NCBI GenBank assembly: GCA_965140355.1
Contig: OZ223192.1
Coordinates: 186,001-250,000 of the forward strand
Reading direction: 5' to 3'
DNA length: 64,000 nucleotides
Source: Acetobacterium sp965140355
GTDB lineage: Bacteria; Bacillota; Clostridia; Eubacteriales; Eubacteriaceae
The position numbers were made by a program, and so were the translations under genes. Of this stretch, positions 26,009 to 35,054 are shown piece after piece. Numbering within the stretch: position 1 is the first letter of the stretch; each line of letters opens with the position of its first letter. Under the pieces are notes generated by a model that searched no databases, was not told the DNA's origin, and saw nothing but the letters and a program-made list of their open reading frames with translations.

Positions 26009-26197
26009 ATGAGTGAACATTGTAAATGGTATTGCACTGAATATATAGATATAAATAAATGGCTGTTTGAAAGTGCTTGTGGAGAGAAATTAGAAGTATC
26101 CAAGCATGAAAAAATGTTTAAACACATCTACAAAGATGATGGATCAAATTTATGTCCTAAATGCGGTAAGCCAATAACTGTAGGGAAATTGATGTGA
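26009..26197 (+). CDS. Small zinc-binding phage protein
   Basis: A 62-residue protein. CKWYC and SACGE in the first half and CPKCGKP near residue 50 give a likely zinc ribbon. It starts two bases after the DnaC-like stop with GGAGG inside that gene's end. Function unknown. Confidence 0.65.
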   Translation: MSEHCKWYCTEYIDINKWLFESACGEKLEVSKHEKMFKHIYKDDGSNLCPKCGKPITVGKLM

Positions 26198-26211
26198 TGG
26201 AGGTGGCAGGA

Positions 26212-26337
26212 ATGATTAACTGCAAAAACTGTAAAAATTATACCGAAAACGGGGGAATGTGCAGTGGAGTGATTGGTAATTTGGAGATCTTGGATTGTAC
26301 TGAGTTTTATCTCATTGAGAGGTTGAGGGATGAATAA
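26212..26337 (+). CDS. Very small Cys protein
   Basis: A 41-residue protein with CKNCKNYTENGGMCSG and one further Cys (DCTEFYL), typical of small phage zinc-finger peptides. A GGAGGTGG site lies upstream. It overlaps the next gene's ATG by eight bases. Confidence 0.6.
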   Translation: MINCKNCKNYTENGGMCSGVIGNLEILDCTEFYLIERLRDE

Positions 26338-26662
26338 AAGAATCAATTCAAATCTTAAAGGAAAGGTTGGTGAGCGTGAGTTTGCCAAGTTATGCCGGGA
26401 TAACGGTTATGATTGCCGCCGAGGCCAGCAATATAACGGTATTGAAGGTGAGGATGTTGTCGGACTACCTAATGTCCATATTGAAGTTAAACGAACTGAG
26501 AAATTAAAACTCTATGATGCTATGGATCAGGCAATTCGGGATTCTGGCGAAAAGTTGCCGATTGTGGCTCATCGAAAGAATAATTGTGACTGGGTTGTAA
26601 TTATGCCGGTTGAGGCATGGTTTGAAATGTATCGGGAATATGAGGCTGGGGTTAGGGAATGA
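26330..26662 (+). CDS. PD-(D/E)XK Holliday-junction-resolvase-like protein
   Basis: A 110-residue protein with KGKVGEREFAKLCRDNGYD near the start and the catalytic-type DVVGLPNVHIEVKRTE (D, E-x-K) near residues 42-56. This matches the small phage Hjc-like resolvase group. It would resolve branched DNA produced by replication and recombination. It overlaps both neighbours by a few bases. Confidence 0.8.
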   Translation: MNKRINSNLKGKVGEREFAKLCRDNGYDCRRGQQYNGIEGEDVVGLPNVHIEVKRTEKLKLYDAMDQAIRDSGEKLPIVAHRKNNCDWVVIMPVEAWFEMYREYEAGVRE

Positions 26663-27465
26663 AAGCGGTGTTGAAATATCCGGGAAGTAAATGGAAATCG
26701 GCTGATTGGATCATTCAACAGATCCCAAAGCATCATTCATATGTGGAACCTTACTTTGGATCAGGTGCTGTCTTTTTTAAAAAGAAACCATCCAGTATCG
26801 AAACGATCAATGACGTTGATGGCGATGTGATTAATCTTTTTTCAGTGATCAGGACGCAATCGGAAGATTTGGCCAGAGTTGTTTCAATGACTCCTTATTC
26901 AAGATGCGAATATGACCTGTCATTTCAAGACGAAGACGTTAATGACAAACTTGAAATGGCAAGAAGGTTTTTAGTTAAATGCTGGCAGGGACATGGCTTT
27001 AGAACAAATCGCTATAAAGTTGGATGGAAAAACGATGTTCAAGGCAGGGAAGCCGCTTACGCAGTGAAAAACTGGTACCGCCTTCCCGAGTGGATATTAG
27101 AAATCGTTGACCGACTCAAACAAGTACAAATTGAGAACAGACCGGCATTAGAAGTGATTAATCGCTTTAAATATGAAAATGTTTTGATTTACTTAGATCC
27201 CCCTTATTTACTGTCTACTCGTACAGCGAAACAGTATAAATATGAAATGACAGAACAGGATCACATTGAATTGCTTGAGGTATTAATTAATCATCCAGGA
27301 AAAATTATTTTATCCGGATATGATAGTGAGTTGTATCAAGAATTTCTTAAGGGATGGTATACGGAAAAACGACCGGGTTATGCGGAGTACTATGGTAAGC
27401 ATTCGGAAGAAGTAATTTGGATGAATTATCAACCAACACAACAGGTTGAGATGGTAATAGTTTGA
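26659..27465 (+). CDS. DNA adenine methyltransferase (D12/Dam class)
   Basis: A 268-residue N6-adenine methyltransferase: AdoMet motif YPGSKWKSADWI and VEPYFGSGAVF, and the catalytic DPPY in IYLDPPYLLS. The alpha-class order (FxGxG first, DPPY later) fits Dam-like enzymes; the target site is not readable. It probably protects phage DNA or changes its regulation. It is followed by a cytosine methyltransferase 15 bases on. Confidence 0.93.
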   Translation: MKAVLKYPGSKWKSADWIIQQIPKHHSYVEPYFGSGAVFFKKKPSSIETINDVDGDVINLFSVIRTQSEDLARVVSMTPYSRCEYDLSFQDEDVNDKLEMARRFLVKCWQGHGFRTNRYKVGWKNDVQGREAAYAVKNWYRLPEWILEIVDRLKQVQIENRPALEVINRFKYENVLIYLDPPYLLSTRTAKQYKYEMTEQDHIELLEVLINHPGKIILSGYDSELYQEFLKGWYTEKRPGYAEYYGKHSEEVIWMNYQPTQQVEMVIV

Positions 27466-27479
27466 AAAGAGGTTGATAG

Positions 27480-28892
27480 ATGGGATTGATAATTGACAAC
27501 TTTGCCGGGGGTGGAGGAGCCTCTGAGGGAATAGAGCAAGCCATGGGGCGGCCGGTAGATATTGCCATTAACCACGATCCCGGGGCAATAGCGATGCATA
27601 AGGTAAATCATCCAAGGACAAAGCATTACTGTGAAAGTGTCTGGGATGTTGATCCAATAAAAGCATGTGAAGGAAATCCTGTAGATTTAGCGTGGTTTTC
27701 GCCCGATTGCACTCATTTTTCGAAAGCTAAGGGTAGCAAACCAAAAGATAAAAATATCCGGGGTCTGGCATGGGTAGCGGTTAAATGGGCGATGCAGGTA
27801 CGGCCAACGGTTATTATTCTGGAAAATGTGGAGGAATTTAAAACATGGGGGCCGCTGGGCGACGATAACCAGCCGGATAAAAACAAAACCGGTGAGACTT
27901 TTAATAGCTTTGTCGAGCAGCTTAAAATCATTGGATATCAAGTTGAGTTCCGAGAATTGATAGCGGCTGATTACGGAGCACCAACCAAGCGGAAACGATT
28001 CTTTATGGTATCCAGATGCGATGGGCTACCAATATCATGGCCAGAGAAAAGCCATGGACCACGAAATAGCAAAGAGGTAGCAATGGGCATTTTGAAACCA
28101 TATACCCCGGTTGCTGATGTTCTGGATTTTAGTAAACCATGTCCATCGATATTTGATACAAAAGATGAAATTATGAAAAAATATGGATTGCGAACAGTCC
28201 GGCCGTTGGCAGACAAAACCATGGAGCGGATAGCGAGAGGACTTGAGAAGTTTGTAATAAATAATGCAGATCCTTTTTTGATACATGGATTTGGAATGCA
28301 AGCGATTGATGGTTCGATTATGGCGATTGAAGGAAGTCTAAAATATGAATTAATGAAATCTTTCATTTGCAAACACTATGGCGGTAATTATACGGGAGTT
28401 GGAACAGATTTGGAGGAACCATTATCCACTGTGACGGCAAGAGATCACAATGCCCTGGTTACATCCCATATTATCCAAATGAACAATCACATGGTTGGAA
28501 CTGATTCAAGAGATCCGGTGAATACCATTGTTGCTGGCCCCGGGCATCTGGGAGAAGTAAGAGCTTTTCTTATAAAATATTACGGGCAAGGGATTGGCCA
28601 GGACCTCAAGGAACCGTGTGGAACTGTTGTAAGTCACGATCGATTTGGGTTGGTAACCATCCATGGAACTGATTATCAAATAATTGACATAGGAATGCGA
28701 ATGCTGGAACCAAGGGAGTTATTTCTTGCAAATGGTTTTCCAGCACATTACATAATAGATTATGACGCTAATGGAAGAAAAATAACTAAAACCGAACAGG
28801 TTAAACGGTGCGGAAATGCGGTACCGCCGGTGTTCGCTAGAGAACTGGTACTGGCCAATGTAGTGAAAGTTGAAAGAATTATGGTTTCATAA
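27480..28892 (+). CDS. Phage DNA cytosine C5-methyltransferase
   Basis: 470 residues. Motif I DNFAGGGGASEGIE, the catalytic-loop SPDCTHFSKAKG, ENV motif VIILENVEEF, and the C-terminal motifs (LEPRELFLANGFPAHY, QVKRCGNAVPP) are those of C5 enzymes. The loop has Asp-Cys where bacterial Dcm proteins usually have Pro-Cys. The variable region (about residues 285-395) holds three related segments, each an Asp-x-x-(E/D)-P-x-x-T core. No restriction partner is present, so self-protection is the likely role. Confidence 0.92.
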   Translation: MGLIIDNFAGGGGASEGIEQAMGRPVDIAINHDPGAIAMHKVNHPRTKHYCESVWDVDPIKACEGNPVDLAWFSPDCTHFSKAKGSKPKDKNIRGLAWVAVKWAMQVRPTVIILENVEEFKTWGPLGDDNQPDKNKTGETFNSFVEQLKIIGYQVEFRELIAADYGAPTKRKRFFMVSRCDGLPISWPEKSHGPRNSKEVAMGILKPYTPVADVLDFSKPCPSIFDTKDEIMKKYGLRTVRPLADKTMERIARGLEKFVINNADPFLIHGFGMQAIDGSIMAIEGSLKYELMKSFICKHYGGNYTGVGTDLEEPLSTVTARDHNALVTSHIIQMNNHMVGTDSRDPVNTIVAGPGHLGEVRAFLIKYYGQGIGQDLKEPCGTVVSHDRFGLVTIHGTDYQIIDIGMRMLEPRELFLANGFPAHYIIDYDANGRKITKTEQVKRCGNAVPPVFARELVLANVVKVERIMVS

Positions 28893-28923
28893 TTTTCCAA
28901 AGAGAAAGGTAAGGATAAGTGCA

Positions 28924-29307
28924 ATGAGTACATATCAAAATGCAAAGGACCAACATGATCATATAAAATATCATTACGAAAAAGATATTAAAAGATTTGC
29001 GCCACATGTACCAATAATTCAAGTCTTAATGTTGCCGCCAAAAGGTAAATACTGTAATCCAGATCATACATTTTGCCCGCATTTGTTGTGGGGCGGTTTT
29101 TGCGAACATCTATATAAAAATTTATTATCAATAGACGGGGGAGAATTTACAACAATTACAAATGTCCAATTTTGGAAATGTTTTGGAGATGAAAACGCCA
29201 CATATGATGCGCCTGACCATAATGTTGCGGTTGGCTGTTATAAAGTTTTTAGAAAGCAATGTGGAATTAATACTAAAATAAATCGGAGGATTTCAAATGA
29301 AAACTAA
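28924..29307 (+). CDS. Phage protein of unknown function
   Basis: A 127-residue protein starting MSTYQNAKDQ, with several Cys/His pairs (YCNPDHTFCPHLLWGGFCEH) that might bind metal. AAGGATAAG precedes the ATG. It lies in the tail of the methyltransferase cluster and overlaps the next small ORF. No domain recognised. Confidence 0.6.
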   Translation: MSTYQNAKDQHDHIKYHYEKDIKRFAPHVPIIQVLMLPPKGKYCNPDHTFCPHLLWGGFCEHLYKNLLSIDGGEFTTITNVQFWKCFGDENATYDAPDHNVAVGCYKVFRKQCGINTKINRRISNEN

Positions 29308-29450
29308 AAAAACAAGATCATTGTAAAAAAGTAAACTGTCAGTATTACGATCACAAGCATTTCAAAAATAATTGTTCAGCGTCAGCCACTGCTCATAAGT
29401 GGAATAAGTGCAAATTGTTTATTAAGAAAAAGATTGAGGACGCCAGCTAA
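29297..29450 (+). pseudogene. Frameshifted small Cys/His protein
   Basis: The ATG at 29297, after a CGGAGGA site, reads ten codons and stops. Omitting one base of the seven-A run at 29306-29312 joins it to an open frame to 29450 encoding QDHCKKVNCQYYDHKHF and NNC...KC. This would be a metal-binding peptide of about 50 residues. It is a homopolymer error, a real mutation or a +1 frameshift; I cannot distinguish them. Confidence 0.5.
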
Positions 29451-29504
29451 GGAGAAATTTGATAGAATATATTTCGAAAACAATAAAGCAAAGGATAATG
29501 AGAA

Positions 29505-29936
29505 ATGAAAGCAATAACAATATGGCAGCCGTGGGCGCAGTTGATAGTATTTGGGGAAAAGAAAATTGAAACCAGAAGCTGGCAAACAAAGGTAAGGGGA
29601 ACAATTGCAATTCATGCGGCGAAGAAAGATTGCTTCAGTTTAATGAAGTCCCTGCCATTAAAGGAGCAGGAATATTTTGAAGAGGCTCAAGTCTATAATT
29701 ATTATGACGGTGAAATGTGTGTTCCTCTGGGAGCGATCATTGGGACTGTTGATTTGGTTGATTGTTTGTCAATTGAAGAACTAATGCTGACAACTTACGC
29801 TATTAAGAAAGAAATAATTTTTGGAGACTGGGCTGAAGGTCGGTTTGGATGGGTGTTAGAAAATCCGATTCAATTCGATACACCTATTCCGGTAAATGGA
29901 CACCAGGGTTTTTGGAATTGGAAAGAATCTGAATAG
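29505..29936 (+). CDS. ASCH-domain protein
   Basis: A 143-residue protein with the ASCH start MKAITIWQPWAQLIVFGEKK, IETRSW and GTIAIHAAK, ending FWNWKE. ASCH proteins bind RNA or modified nucleotides; some cleave N4-acetylcytidine. A role in phage RNA or base modification is possible but not shown. It stands between the methyltransferases and the late regulator. Confidence 0.85.
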   Translation: MKAITIWQPWAQLIVFGEKKIETRSWQTKVRGTIAIHAAKKDCFSLMKSLPLKEQEYFEEAQVYNYYDGEMCVPLGAIIGTVDLVDCLSIEELMLTTYAIKKEIIFGDWAEGRFGWVLENPIQFDTPIPVNGHQGFWNWKESE

Positions 29937-30031
29937 CATAAAAAAAGAATGCCCCTACTGCAATAGGAAACATTCTAGCGTATTCTCTTCCAAATACTGA
30001 TTAATTTATTATAACATAAGGGGGAGGATAC

Positions 30032-30463
30032 GTGCAAGTAAGAAGCTTTTTTGAAAAGTATATGGATAACAAAATTGTGATTATCTTCATAGATCGTGAA
30101 ATTAAATTGCTCAGAGAACAGATTGACCCGTCGTACACCCAGCAGCTGTCACATACCCCGATTGTTCATGGCGGGGGGAGTAGCACTGAGCGAACAGCGA
30201 TCAGGCATCTTGAGGATAAAGAGATTTTGGAGTTGCAGAAAAAGAAAAAACTGGCTGAGGCAGATATTGAGGTGGTAGACCGGCTCATGCCAATGATGTC
30301 ACCGGAGCTGAAAAGTATCATAGAGGACCGATATTTCAAAAAAATGACCTGGCGGGAAATCGCAGATAAAATGGAATTGGATGAAAGGACGGTCCAGAAG
30401 AAAATTGAAGTGACACTGGATCAACTGGACATGATTTCCATGCATGAAAGTGCATGCGGGTAA
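30032..30463 (+). CDS. ArpU/RinA-like late transcription regulator
   Basis: A 143-residue protein with a helical N-terminus and a C-terminal sigma-4-like HTH: SPELKSIIEDRYFKKMTWRE, IADKMELDERTVQKKIE. This is the layout of the ArpU/RinA/DUF1492 activators that switch on phage structural genes in Firmicutes. It starts with GTG after GGGGGAGG. It is placed just before the terminase and capsid genes, as expected. Confidence 0.8.
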   Translation: MQVRSFFEKYMDNKIVIIFIDREIKLLREQIDPSYTQQLSHTPIVHGGGSSTERTAIRHLEDKEILELQKKKKLAEADIEVVDRLMPMMSPELKSIIEDRYFKKMTWREIADKMELDERTVQKKIEVTLDQLDMISMHESACG

Positions 30464-30637
30464 AATGATGGTGAAATGCAGGTGTTTTGCTGGTTGGATG
30501 CGTTCCAATGCATGGTTTATGCATGTTATTATTAGGATAGGAAAAAATTAGTGTAAGGGAAAATATTTCTAATTTGAGCTGTATTTTATTGAAATTATAT
30601 TAACATAAGTATATAATTTATGAAATGGAGGTTGATA

Positions 30638-31282
30638 ATGAGAGATGTTTTATTTGTAAGTTCACCAGTCTTAATTTTTATTGTTATAACGATATGGTTT
30701 ATATATAAAAGCAATAAAGATAGAAAAGTAATAGAGGTGAAGAAGCAGGAAATAGATAAACTCAAAAATGAAAAAGCAGAATATGGTGATTTTGAAATTC
30801 TTAATAATGCATATAGAGTTTATAAAAATGAATATCAAGCTATTGACGAAATAGATATTCTAGAAATTGAATTTGTTATTATTGACAAGAAAATTTCGAC
30901 CGTATATGCAAAGGAGAAAGATCAATATAATGAATTATCAAATTTTAAAATATCTTTAATAGGAGTTTTTATTTCATTTTTTCTCACAGCTGGTTTTATC
31001 GAAAGTTTTTATAATTCTATTAGAGAAGCTATGACTAGTGACAATGTCATTTTGTATAAAGTAATTATTATTGTAGTTTTCTTAGCTTTATTTATAGATA
31101 TAACAGTATTTGTGATGTTTGTTTTAATGAAAGTAATTTATTCTACTGACAAAAAAGATGGAAAAATTAGAGAAGAATACCTAGATGTATTGTTGTTTAA
31201 AGATAAATTGCAGGAAATAAGGAAAATTATAATAAAAAATAGAATTGATGAGTTAAAAAGAAAAAATGAGTTAAGAAGATGA
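30638..31282 (+). CDS. AT-rich membrane protein of unknown function
   Basis: 214 residues from the ATG at 30638 (GGAGG upstream). One TM helix at the N-terminus (about 5-25), a charged coiled-coil stretch (to about 100), two TM helices near 110-165, and a basic helical C-terminus. It is AT-rich and Lys/Ile-heavy compared with its neighbours, suggesting acquired cargo. It is followed by its own terminator. A superinfection or defence role is possible but not supported by any motif. Confidence 0.6.
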   Translation: MRDVLFVSSPVLIFIVITIWFIYKSNKDRKVIEVKKQEIDKLKNEKAEYGDFEILNNAYRVYKNEYQAIDEIDILEIEFVIIDKKISTVYAKEKDQYNELSNFKISLIGVFISFFLTAGFIESFYNSIREAMTSDNVILYKVIIIVVFLALFIDITVFVMFVLMKVIYSTDKKDGKIREEYLDVLLFKDKLQEIRKIIIKNRIDELKRKNELRR

Positions 31283-31288
31283 TTTATT

Positions 31289-31312
31289 AGACACCTTTGA
31301 GTGTCTTTTTTA
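31289..31312 (+). terminator. Intrinsic terminator
   Basis: GACAC/GTGTC stem, loop CTTTGA, six T. Confidence 0.8.
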
Positions 31313-31343
31313 ATACAAAAAACTCAAAAAAGGAGATAATCCA

Positions 31344-31607
31344 ATGGCCAGTTATGCAAGAAAACCACAAACGATTGAAGCGCACCAGTGGAACGGTGAT
31401 TTAACGGCGAAAATGCCGGAATGGTTGTATGATGCAATCATGGAAGGTAATAAAATTGTGATGAAAGGGAAGAATGTTTTTATCAACAGTGAATATGGCG
31501 AGCAAATGTATTTGGTAAATGATGGAGATTATATCGTGCAGGAACGTGATGGAAATATATCGACCCGGCATCCGGCTGTTTTCGAGAGTGATTATTATCT
31601 ATTGTGA
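31344..31607 (+). CDS. Small conserved phage protein
   Basis: An 87-residue beta-rich protein: MASYARKPQTIEAHQWNG near the start and NDGDYIVQERDGNIS toward the end, a pattern seen in small phage proteins with a (P/D)GDY motif. AAAAGGAG precedes it. It is embedded between two AT-rich membrane genes. Function unknown. Confidence 0.65.
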   Translation: MASYARKPQTIEAHQWNGDLTAKMPEWLYDAIMEGNKIVMKGKNVFINSEYGEQMYLVNDGDYIVQERDGNISTRHPAVFESDYYLL

Positions 31608-31741
31608 GAAGTTTATTATTTGAATGAGAGGTTGGCGGAACATAGATTATAATTTAGAATGTGTAAGTTTATGAATTGAAAAATATTTATTTCAATATAA
31701 CTCATATTAGTTTATAATTAAGAAAACTGCGTGAGGTGTTG

Positions 31742-32704
31742 ATGATAAAATTAGCAATAACAGAAATTGTCGTAATAGCGATTGTTTTAACTCTATATTA
31801 TGTACCGTATTATTTAATTAAAAAATATTTGAAAAAATTAAACGAAATTACTATTTTAAGTTCATTTAAATATAAAAATTATGATGATGATTTTTTAAAA
31901 TACAGCGAATGTCTGAGTAAAAATAACTTTAGTATTTCGGAATTGGAAAAAAAGAAGTTTTTAATTGAACAGGCCATAGAGGGTTTTGAAAGACGATATA
32001 AAGAACATGTGAATGATTATAATTTTCTGATGACTTATCTAACTATTGCAATAACTATTGCCGCAATGGTTGTACCAATAGCATTGACAATTTCAAATAC
32101 TGATCAGGAATTGACGATTTTGAACCATACATCAATAATAGAAGAACAGGCATCGACAATACATGAACAGGCATCAATATTATTAGATCAAGAACACGCA
32201 TCGATTATATACGATCAGATATTAGCTATTTCAATTCAGGCATCAATAATAATAGATCAAGCTGAGGCAATTTCAGATCAAGATCAAGGATTGGTTATAT
32301 TAGATCAAGATCATGCAGAGACAATTTCAGATAAAGCATTGGAGATTTCAAATGAAGCATTAGAAATGCTAAGTGATTCATTGATAATATTAAAAACTGC
32401 AAAACAAGATAATGACCCGATAATATATGATCAGGCATCAACAATATATGATCAGGCATCGATAATAAATAAGCAGGCATTAGCCATTTCAGTTCAAGAT
32501 GATAATTCTCAACGCAATAAAATAATAGCAAACGACATGTTAAAAATCGTATTTATACCATTCATTTTAATTATTATAATGATCATAAAGTTGGTTATTC
32601 GCGATCTAAAATTTTCAAAAATAAAAAAATTAATCGCGCCCCAAAAACTAGAATTGTTGTTGATTGATAAAGAAATTATACGAAAAGAAAAATCAATGAA
32701 CTAG
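31742..32704 (+). CDS. Membrane protein with degenerate DQAxxI repeats
   Basis: About 320 residues. TM near the N-terminus (about 5-25), a charged region, TM near 100-120, a long repeat region (about 125-255), TM near 265-290, basic C-terminus. The repeats have the form I-x-x-QAS-I-x-x-DQ and recur about 15 times, giving a continuous amphipathic or coiled-coil rod between two membrane segments. The gene is AT-rich with its own terminator. I do not recognise the family. The start is at 31742 with GAGG five bases away; an upstream GTG is possible. Confidence 0.6.
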   Translation: MIKLAITEIVVIAIVLTLYYVPYYLIKKYLKKLNEITILSSFKYKNYDDDFLKYSECLSKNNFSISELEKKKFLIEQAIEGFERRYKEHVNDYNFLMTYLTIAITIAAMVVPIALTISNTDQELTILNHTSIIEEQASTIHEQASILLDQEHASIIYDQILAISIQASIIIDQAEAISDQDQGLVILDQDHAETISDKALEISNEALEMLSDSLIILKTAKQDNDPIIYDQASTIYDQASIINKQALAISVQDDNSQRNKIIANDMLKIVFIPFILIIIMIIKLVIRDLKFSKIKKLIAPQKLELLLIDKEIIRKEKSMN

Positions 32705-32727
32705 GCATCCGAAAGGGTGTCTTTTTT
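32704..32727 (+). terminator. Intrinsic terminator
   Basis: GGCATCC GAAA GGGTGTC hairpin followed by six T. Confidence 0.8.
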
Positions 32728-32762
32728 CATGCACAAAACCGACGAATGAGAGGTGGTGAGAA

Positions 32763-33623
32763 TTGCCAAGAGCACCAAATGAAAAAATTGAAAAAGCAAA
32801 AGAATTATTTGATCAAGGCGAAAAGATGGTGGACATCGCCGCAACACTTAGAATCCCTGAAGGTACCATTCGCAGTTGGAAAAAGCGGTATAAATGGAAT
32901 GCAACGTTGCAATCAGAAAAATGCAACGTTGCAAACAAAAAAGCGAATAAACGTGTAAAAACAGAAGTCTCTATTCCTGAAGTTAAATCGGTCATTGAAA
33001 ACCCCGATTTAACCGATGAACAGCGGCTTTTTTGTTTGCATTACAGTAAGTCGTTTAATGCGACGCGGAGCTATCAGAAAGCCTATGGATGTGACTACTC
33101 ATCGGCTCTAAGGTCGGGTCCCAGGCTGTTGGAAAAAGTTGGAGTCAAAAACGAGATCATGAAGCTAAAACAGGAGCGTTATGTCCGCTCATTCATTTCA
33201 GAAGAAGACATCTTCCAGAAATATTGGGACATCGCGTTTTCTGACATTACGGACTTTCTTTCCTTTGGTCGAAGGGAAGTTCAAGTCATGGGGATGTATG
33301 GACCTGTCGAAACAAAAGATGAAGATGGAAATAAATCTGCGCTCATGAAAGAAGTCAATGCTGTCGAGTTCCGGGAATCATCAGAGGTAGATGGCTCAAT
33401 CTTAATTGAGGTAAAACAAGGTAAGGATGGCGCGAGTATTAAGCTGGCCGATCGCATGAAAGCTCTCCAATGGCTGTCTGAACACATGAATCTTGCGACA
33501 GCCGAACAGGAGGCCAGAATCAATAAGCTTAAAGCTGAAACAGTGACTAAAGATGATAAAAATGCGAAGGTTGAGCAAACAATACAAATTTACCTTCCAA
33601 GCAATGGCAGGGATGGTGAGTAG
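32763..33623 (+). CDS. terS: Terminase small subunit
   Basis: A 286-residue small terminase of PBSX/XtmA type. An N-terminal HTH (KELFDQGEKMVDIAATLRIP) binds the packaging site; the central LTDEQRLFCLHYSKSFNATR is the family signature; a C-terminal oligomerisation region follows. It has a TTG start with GGTGGTGAG. The gene contains two identical 12-bp palindromes at 32900-32933 that could be its own binding site. Its stop overlaps the large subunit frame. Confidence 0.93.
   Translation: MPRAPNEKIEKAKELFDQGEKMVDIAATLRIPEGTIRSWKKRYKWNATLQSEKCNVANKKANKRVKTEVSIPEVKSVIENPDLTDEQRLFCLHYSKSFNATRSYQKAYGCDYSSALRSGPRLLEKVGVKNEIMKLKQERYVRSFISEEDIFQKYWDIAFSDITDFLSFGRREVQVMGMYGPVETKDEDGNKSALMKEVNAVEFRESSEVDGSILIEVKQGKDGASIKLADRMKALQWLSEHMNLATAEQEARINKLKAETVTKDDKNAKVEQTIQIYLPSNGRDGE
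32900..32933. promoter_or_regulatory. Twin palindromes in terS, candidate pac site
   Basis: TGCAACGTTGCA occurs at 32900-32911 and 32922-32933, centre to centre 22 bases, about two helical turns. Phage pac sites often lie inside the small terminase gene. Confidence 0.5.
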
Positions 33624-33625
33624 TG

Positions 33626-35050
33626 ATGGCGGAAGAAAGTAAAATCATTCGAATCGCTCCTCAACCGGGTCCGCAAGAAGCATTTTTATCCACTCCTGCC
33701 GATATTTGCATTTATGGCGGAGCAGCAGGCGGCGGAAAGTCATATGCCTTGCTATTAGAACCGATTCGCCATATTAATAACCCAGACTTTGGGGCAGTTA
33801 TATTTCGTAAGAATGCTAACCAAATCATGTCTGAAGGCGGGCTGTGGGATACAGCAATGACGATCTATCCGCTGATAGGCGCAATAAGTAAGCAGACTCC
33901 AACACCAACATGGAACTTTCCCAGTGGAGCAAAAGTATCATTCTCACACATGCAATTGGAAAAGGATGTCCTGTCATGGCAGGGAAGCCAAATTCCGTTG
34001 ATTGCATTCGACGAATTAACGCATTTTTCCCAGAACCAGTTCTTTTACATGCTATCCCGAAACAGAAGCGTTTGCGGCGTTCGGCCTTATATCAGGGCAA
34101 CATGTAACCCAGACGCTGATTCATGGGTGGCTGATTTTATTTCGTGGTGGATCGATGAGGAAACGGGCTACGCTATCCCCGAGAGAAGCGGCAAGATCAG
34201 ATATATGGCACGATTGTCCGGAGAAATCATTTGGGGAGATTCACCGGAAGAACTGGTCAATGATGAAATAGATTTAGAGGACGTTAAAACCGTCACCTTT
34301 ATTGCTTCAAAGCTATCAGACAATCAGATCCTCATGAAGGCAGATCCTGGGTACATGTCTAACTTAAAAGCATTATCCACGGTTGAACGTGAACGGCTGC
34401 TAGAAGGAAACTGGAAGATCCGACCGGCAGCGGGATTAATCTTTCCGACTGAAAAAGCTAATATCATCGATGTTTTACCAACCGATATCATTCGCTGGGT
34501 AAGAGCATGGGATATGGCAGCGACAGAAGATAAAGCCCAGAGTCAAAAGAAAAACACTGGACCCGCACACACGGCAGGCGTTTTAATTGGGAAAACCCGA
34601 TCAGGACGTTACGTTGTTGGTGATGTAGTTGACAGGGCTATGAGCGCCTCAGCCGTCAGAAACACGGTCAAAAATACTGCAGTGCTTGACAGAGATAAAT
34701 ACCGGCGCGTTCGCACAAGGATATCCCAGGACCCGGGACAGGCTGGAAAGGATCAGGCTGAGCAATATGTTAAACTACTGGCCGGATTCGATGTTGTGGT
34801 AAAGCGTGAGTCCGGTGATAAAGTAACCCGGGCTGAGGGTTTTGCCGCACAATGGCAGGCTGGCAACGTGGATATTTTAATGGCCAGCTGGACAGATGCT
34901 TATTTAAAGCAAATGGATAATTTCCCGGAAGGTAACTTAAAAGATATGGTCGATGCATCAGCGAATGGGTTTAATGAAATCAGCGATGTTCATGTTTCCA
35001 TGTTACCGGATTCTGGGGATCTATCGAAAGATAGTTATTGGAAAGGATAA
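33626..35050 (+). CDS. terL: Terminase large subunit
   Basis: A 474-residue motor-nuclease of PBSX/XtmB type. ATPase: Walker A GGAAGGGKS near residue 28, Walker B IAFDELTHF near 123, coupling CNPDADSW. Nuclease: RAWDMAATED near 290 with further acidic residues (QDPGQAGKDQAEQ) after it. It packages DNA into proheads and cuts it. The ATG at 33626 overlaps the terS stop region; an adjacent GTG is a possible start. Confidence 0.96.
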   Translation: MAEESKIIRIAPQPGPQEAFLSTPADICIYGGAAGGGKSYALLLEPIRHINNPDFGAVIFRKNANQIMSEGGLWDTAMTIYPLIGAISKQTPTPTWNFPSGAKVSFSHMQLEKDVLSWQGSQIPLIAFDELTHFSQNQFFYMLSRNRSVCGVRPYIRATCNPDADSWVADFISWWIDEETGYAIPERSGKIRYMARLSGEIIWGDSPEELVNDEIDLEDVKTVTFIASKLSDNQILMKADPGYMSNLKALSTVERERLLEGNWKIRPAAGLIFPTEKANIIDVLPTDIIRWVRAWDMAATEDKAQSQKKNTGPAHTAGVLIGKTRSGRYVVGDVVDRAMSASAVRNTVKNTAVLDRDKYRRVRTRISQDPGQAGKDQAEQYVKLLAGFDVVVKRESGDKVTRAEGFAAQWQAGNVDILMASWTDAYLKQMDNFPEGNLKDMVDASANGFNEISDVHVSMLPDSGDLSKDSYWKG

Positions 35051-35054
35051 AACA

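Noticed and set aside
27480..29936. Restriction-modification system around the methyltransferases
   Set aside because: No restriction endonuclease gene is seen beside them; the ASCH and small Cys proteins do not qualify.
29948..29978. Terminator after the ASCH gene
   Set aside because: AGAATG/CATTCT and CCTA/TAGG arms form a hairpin, but no T-tract follows.
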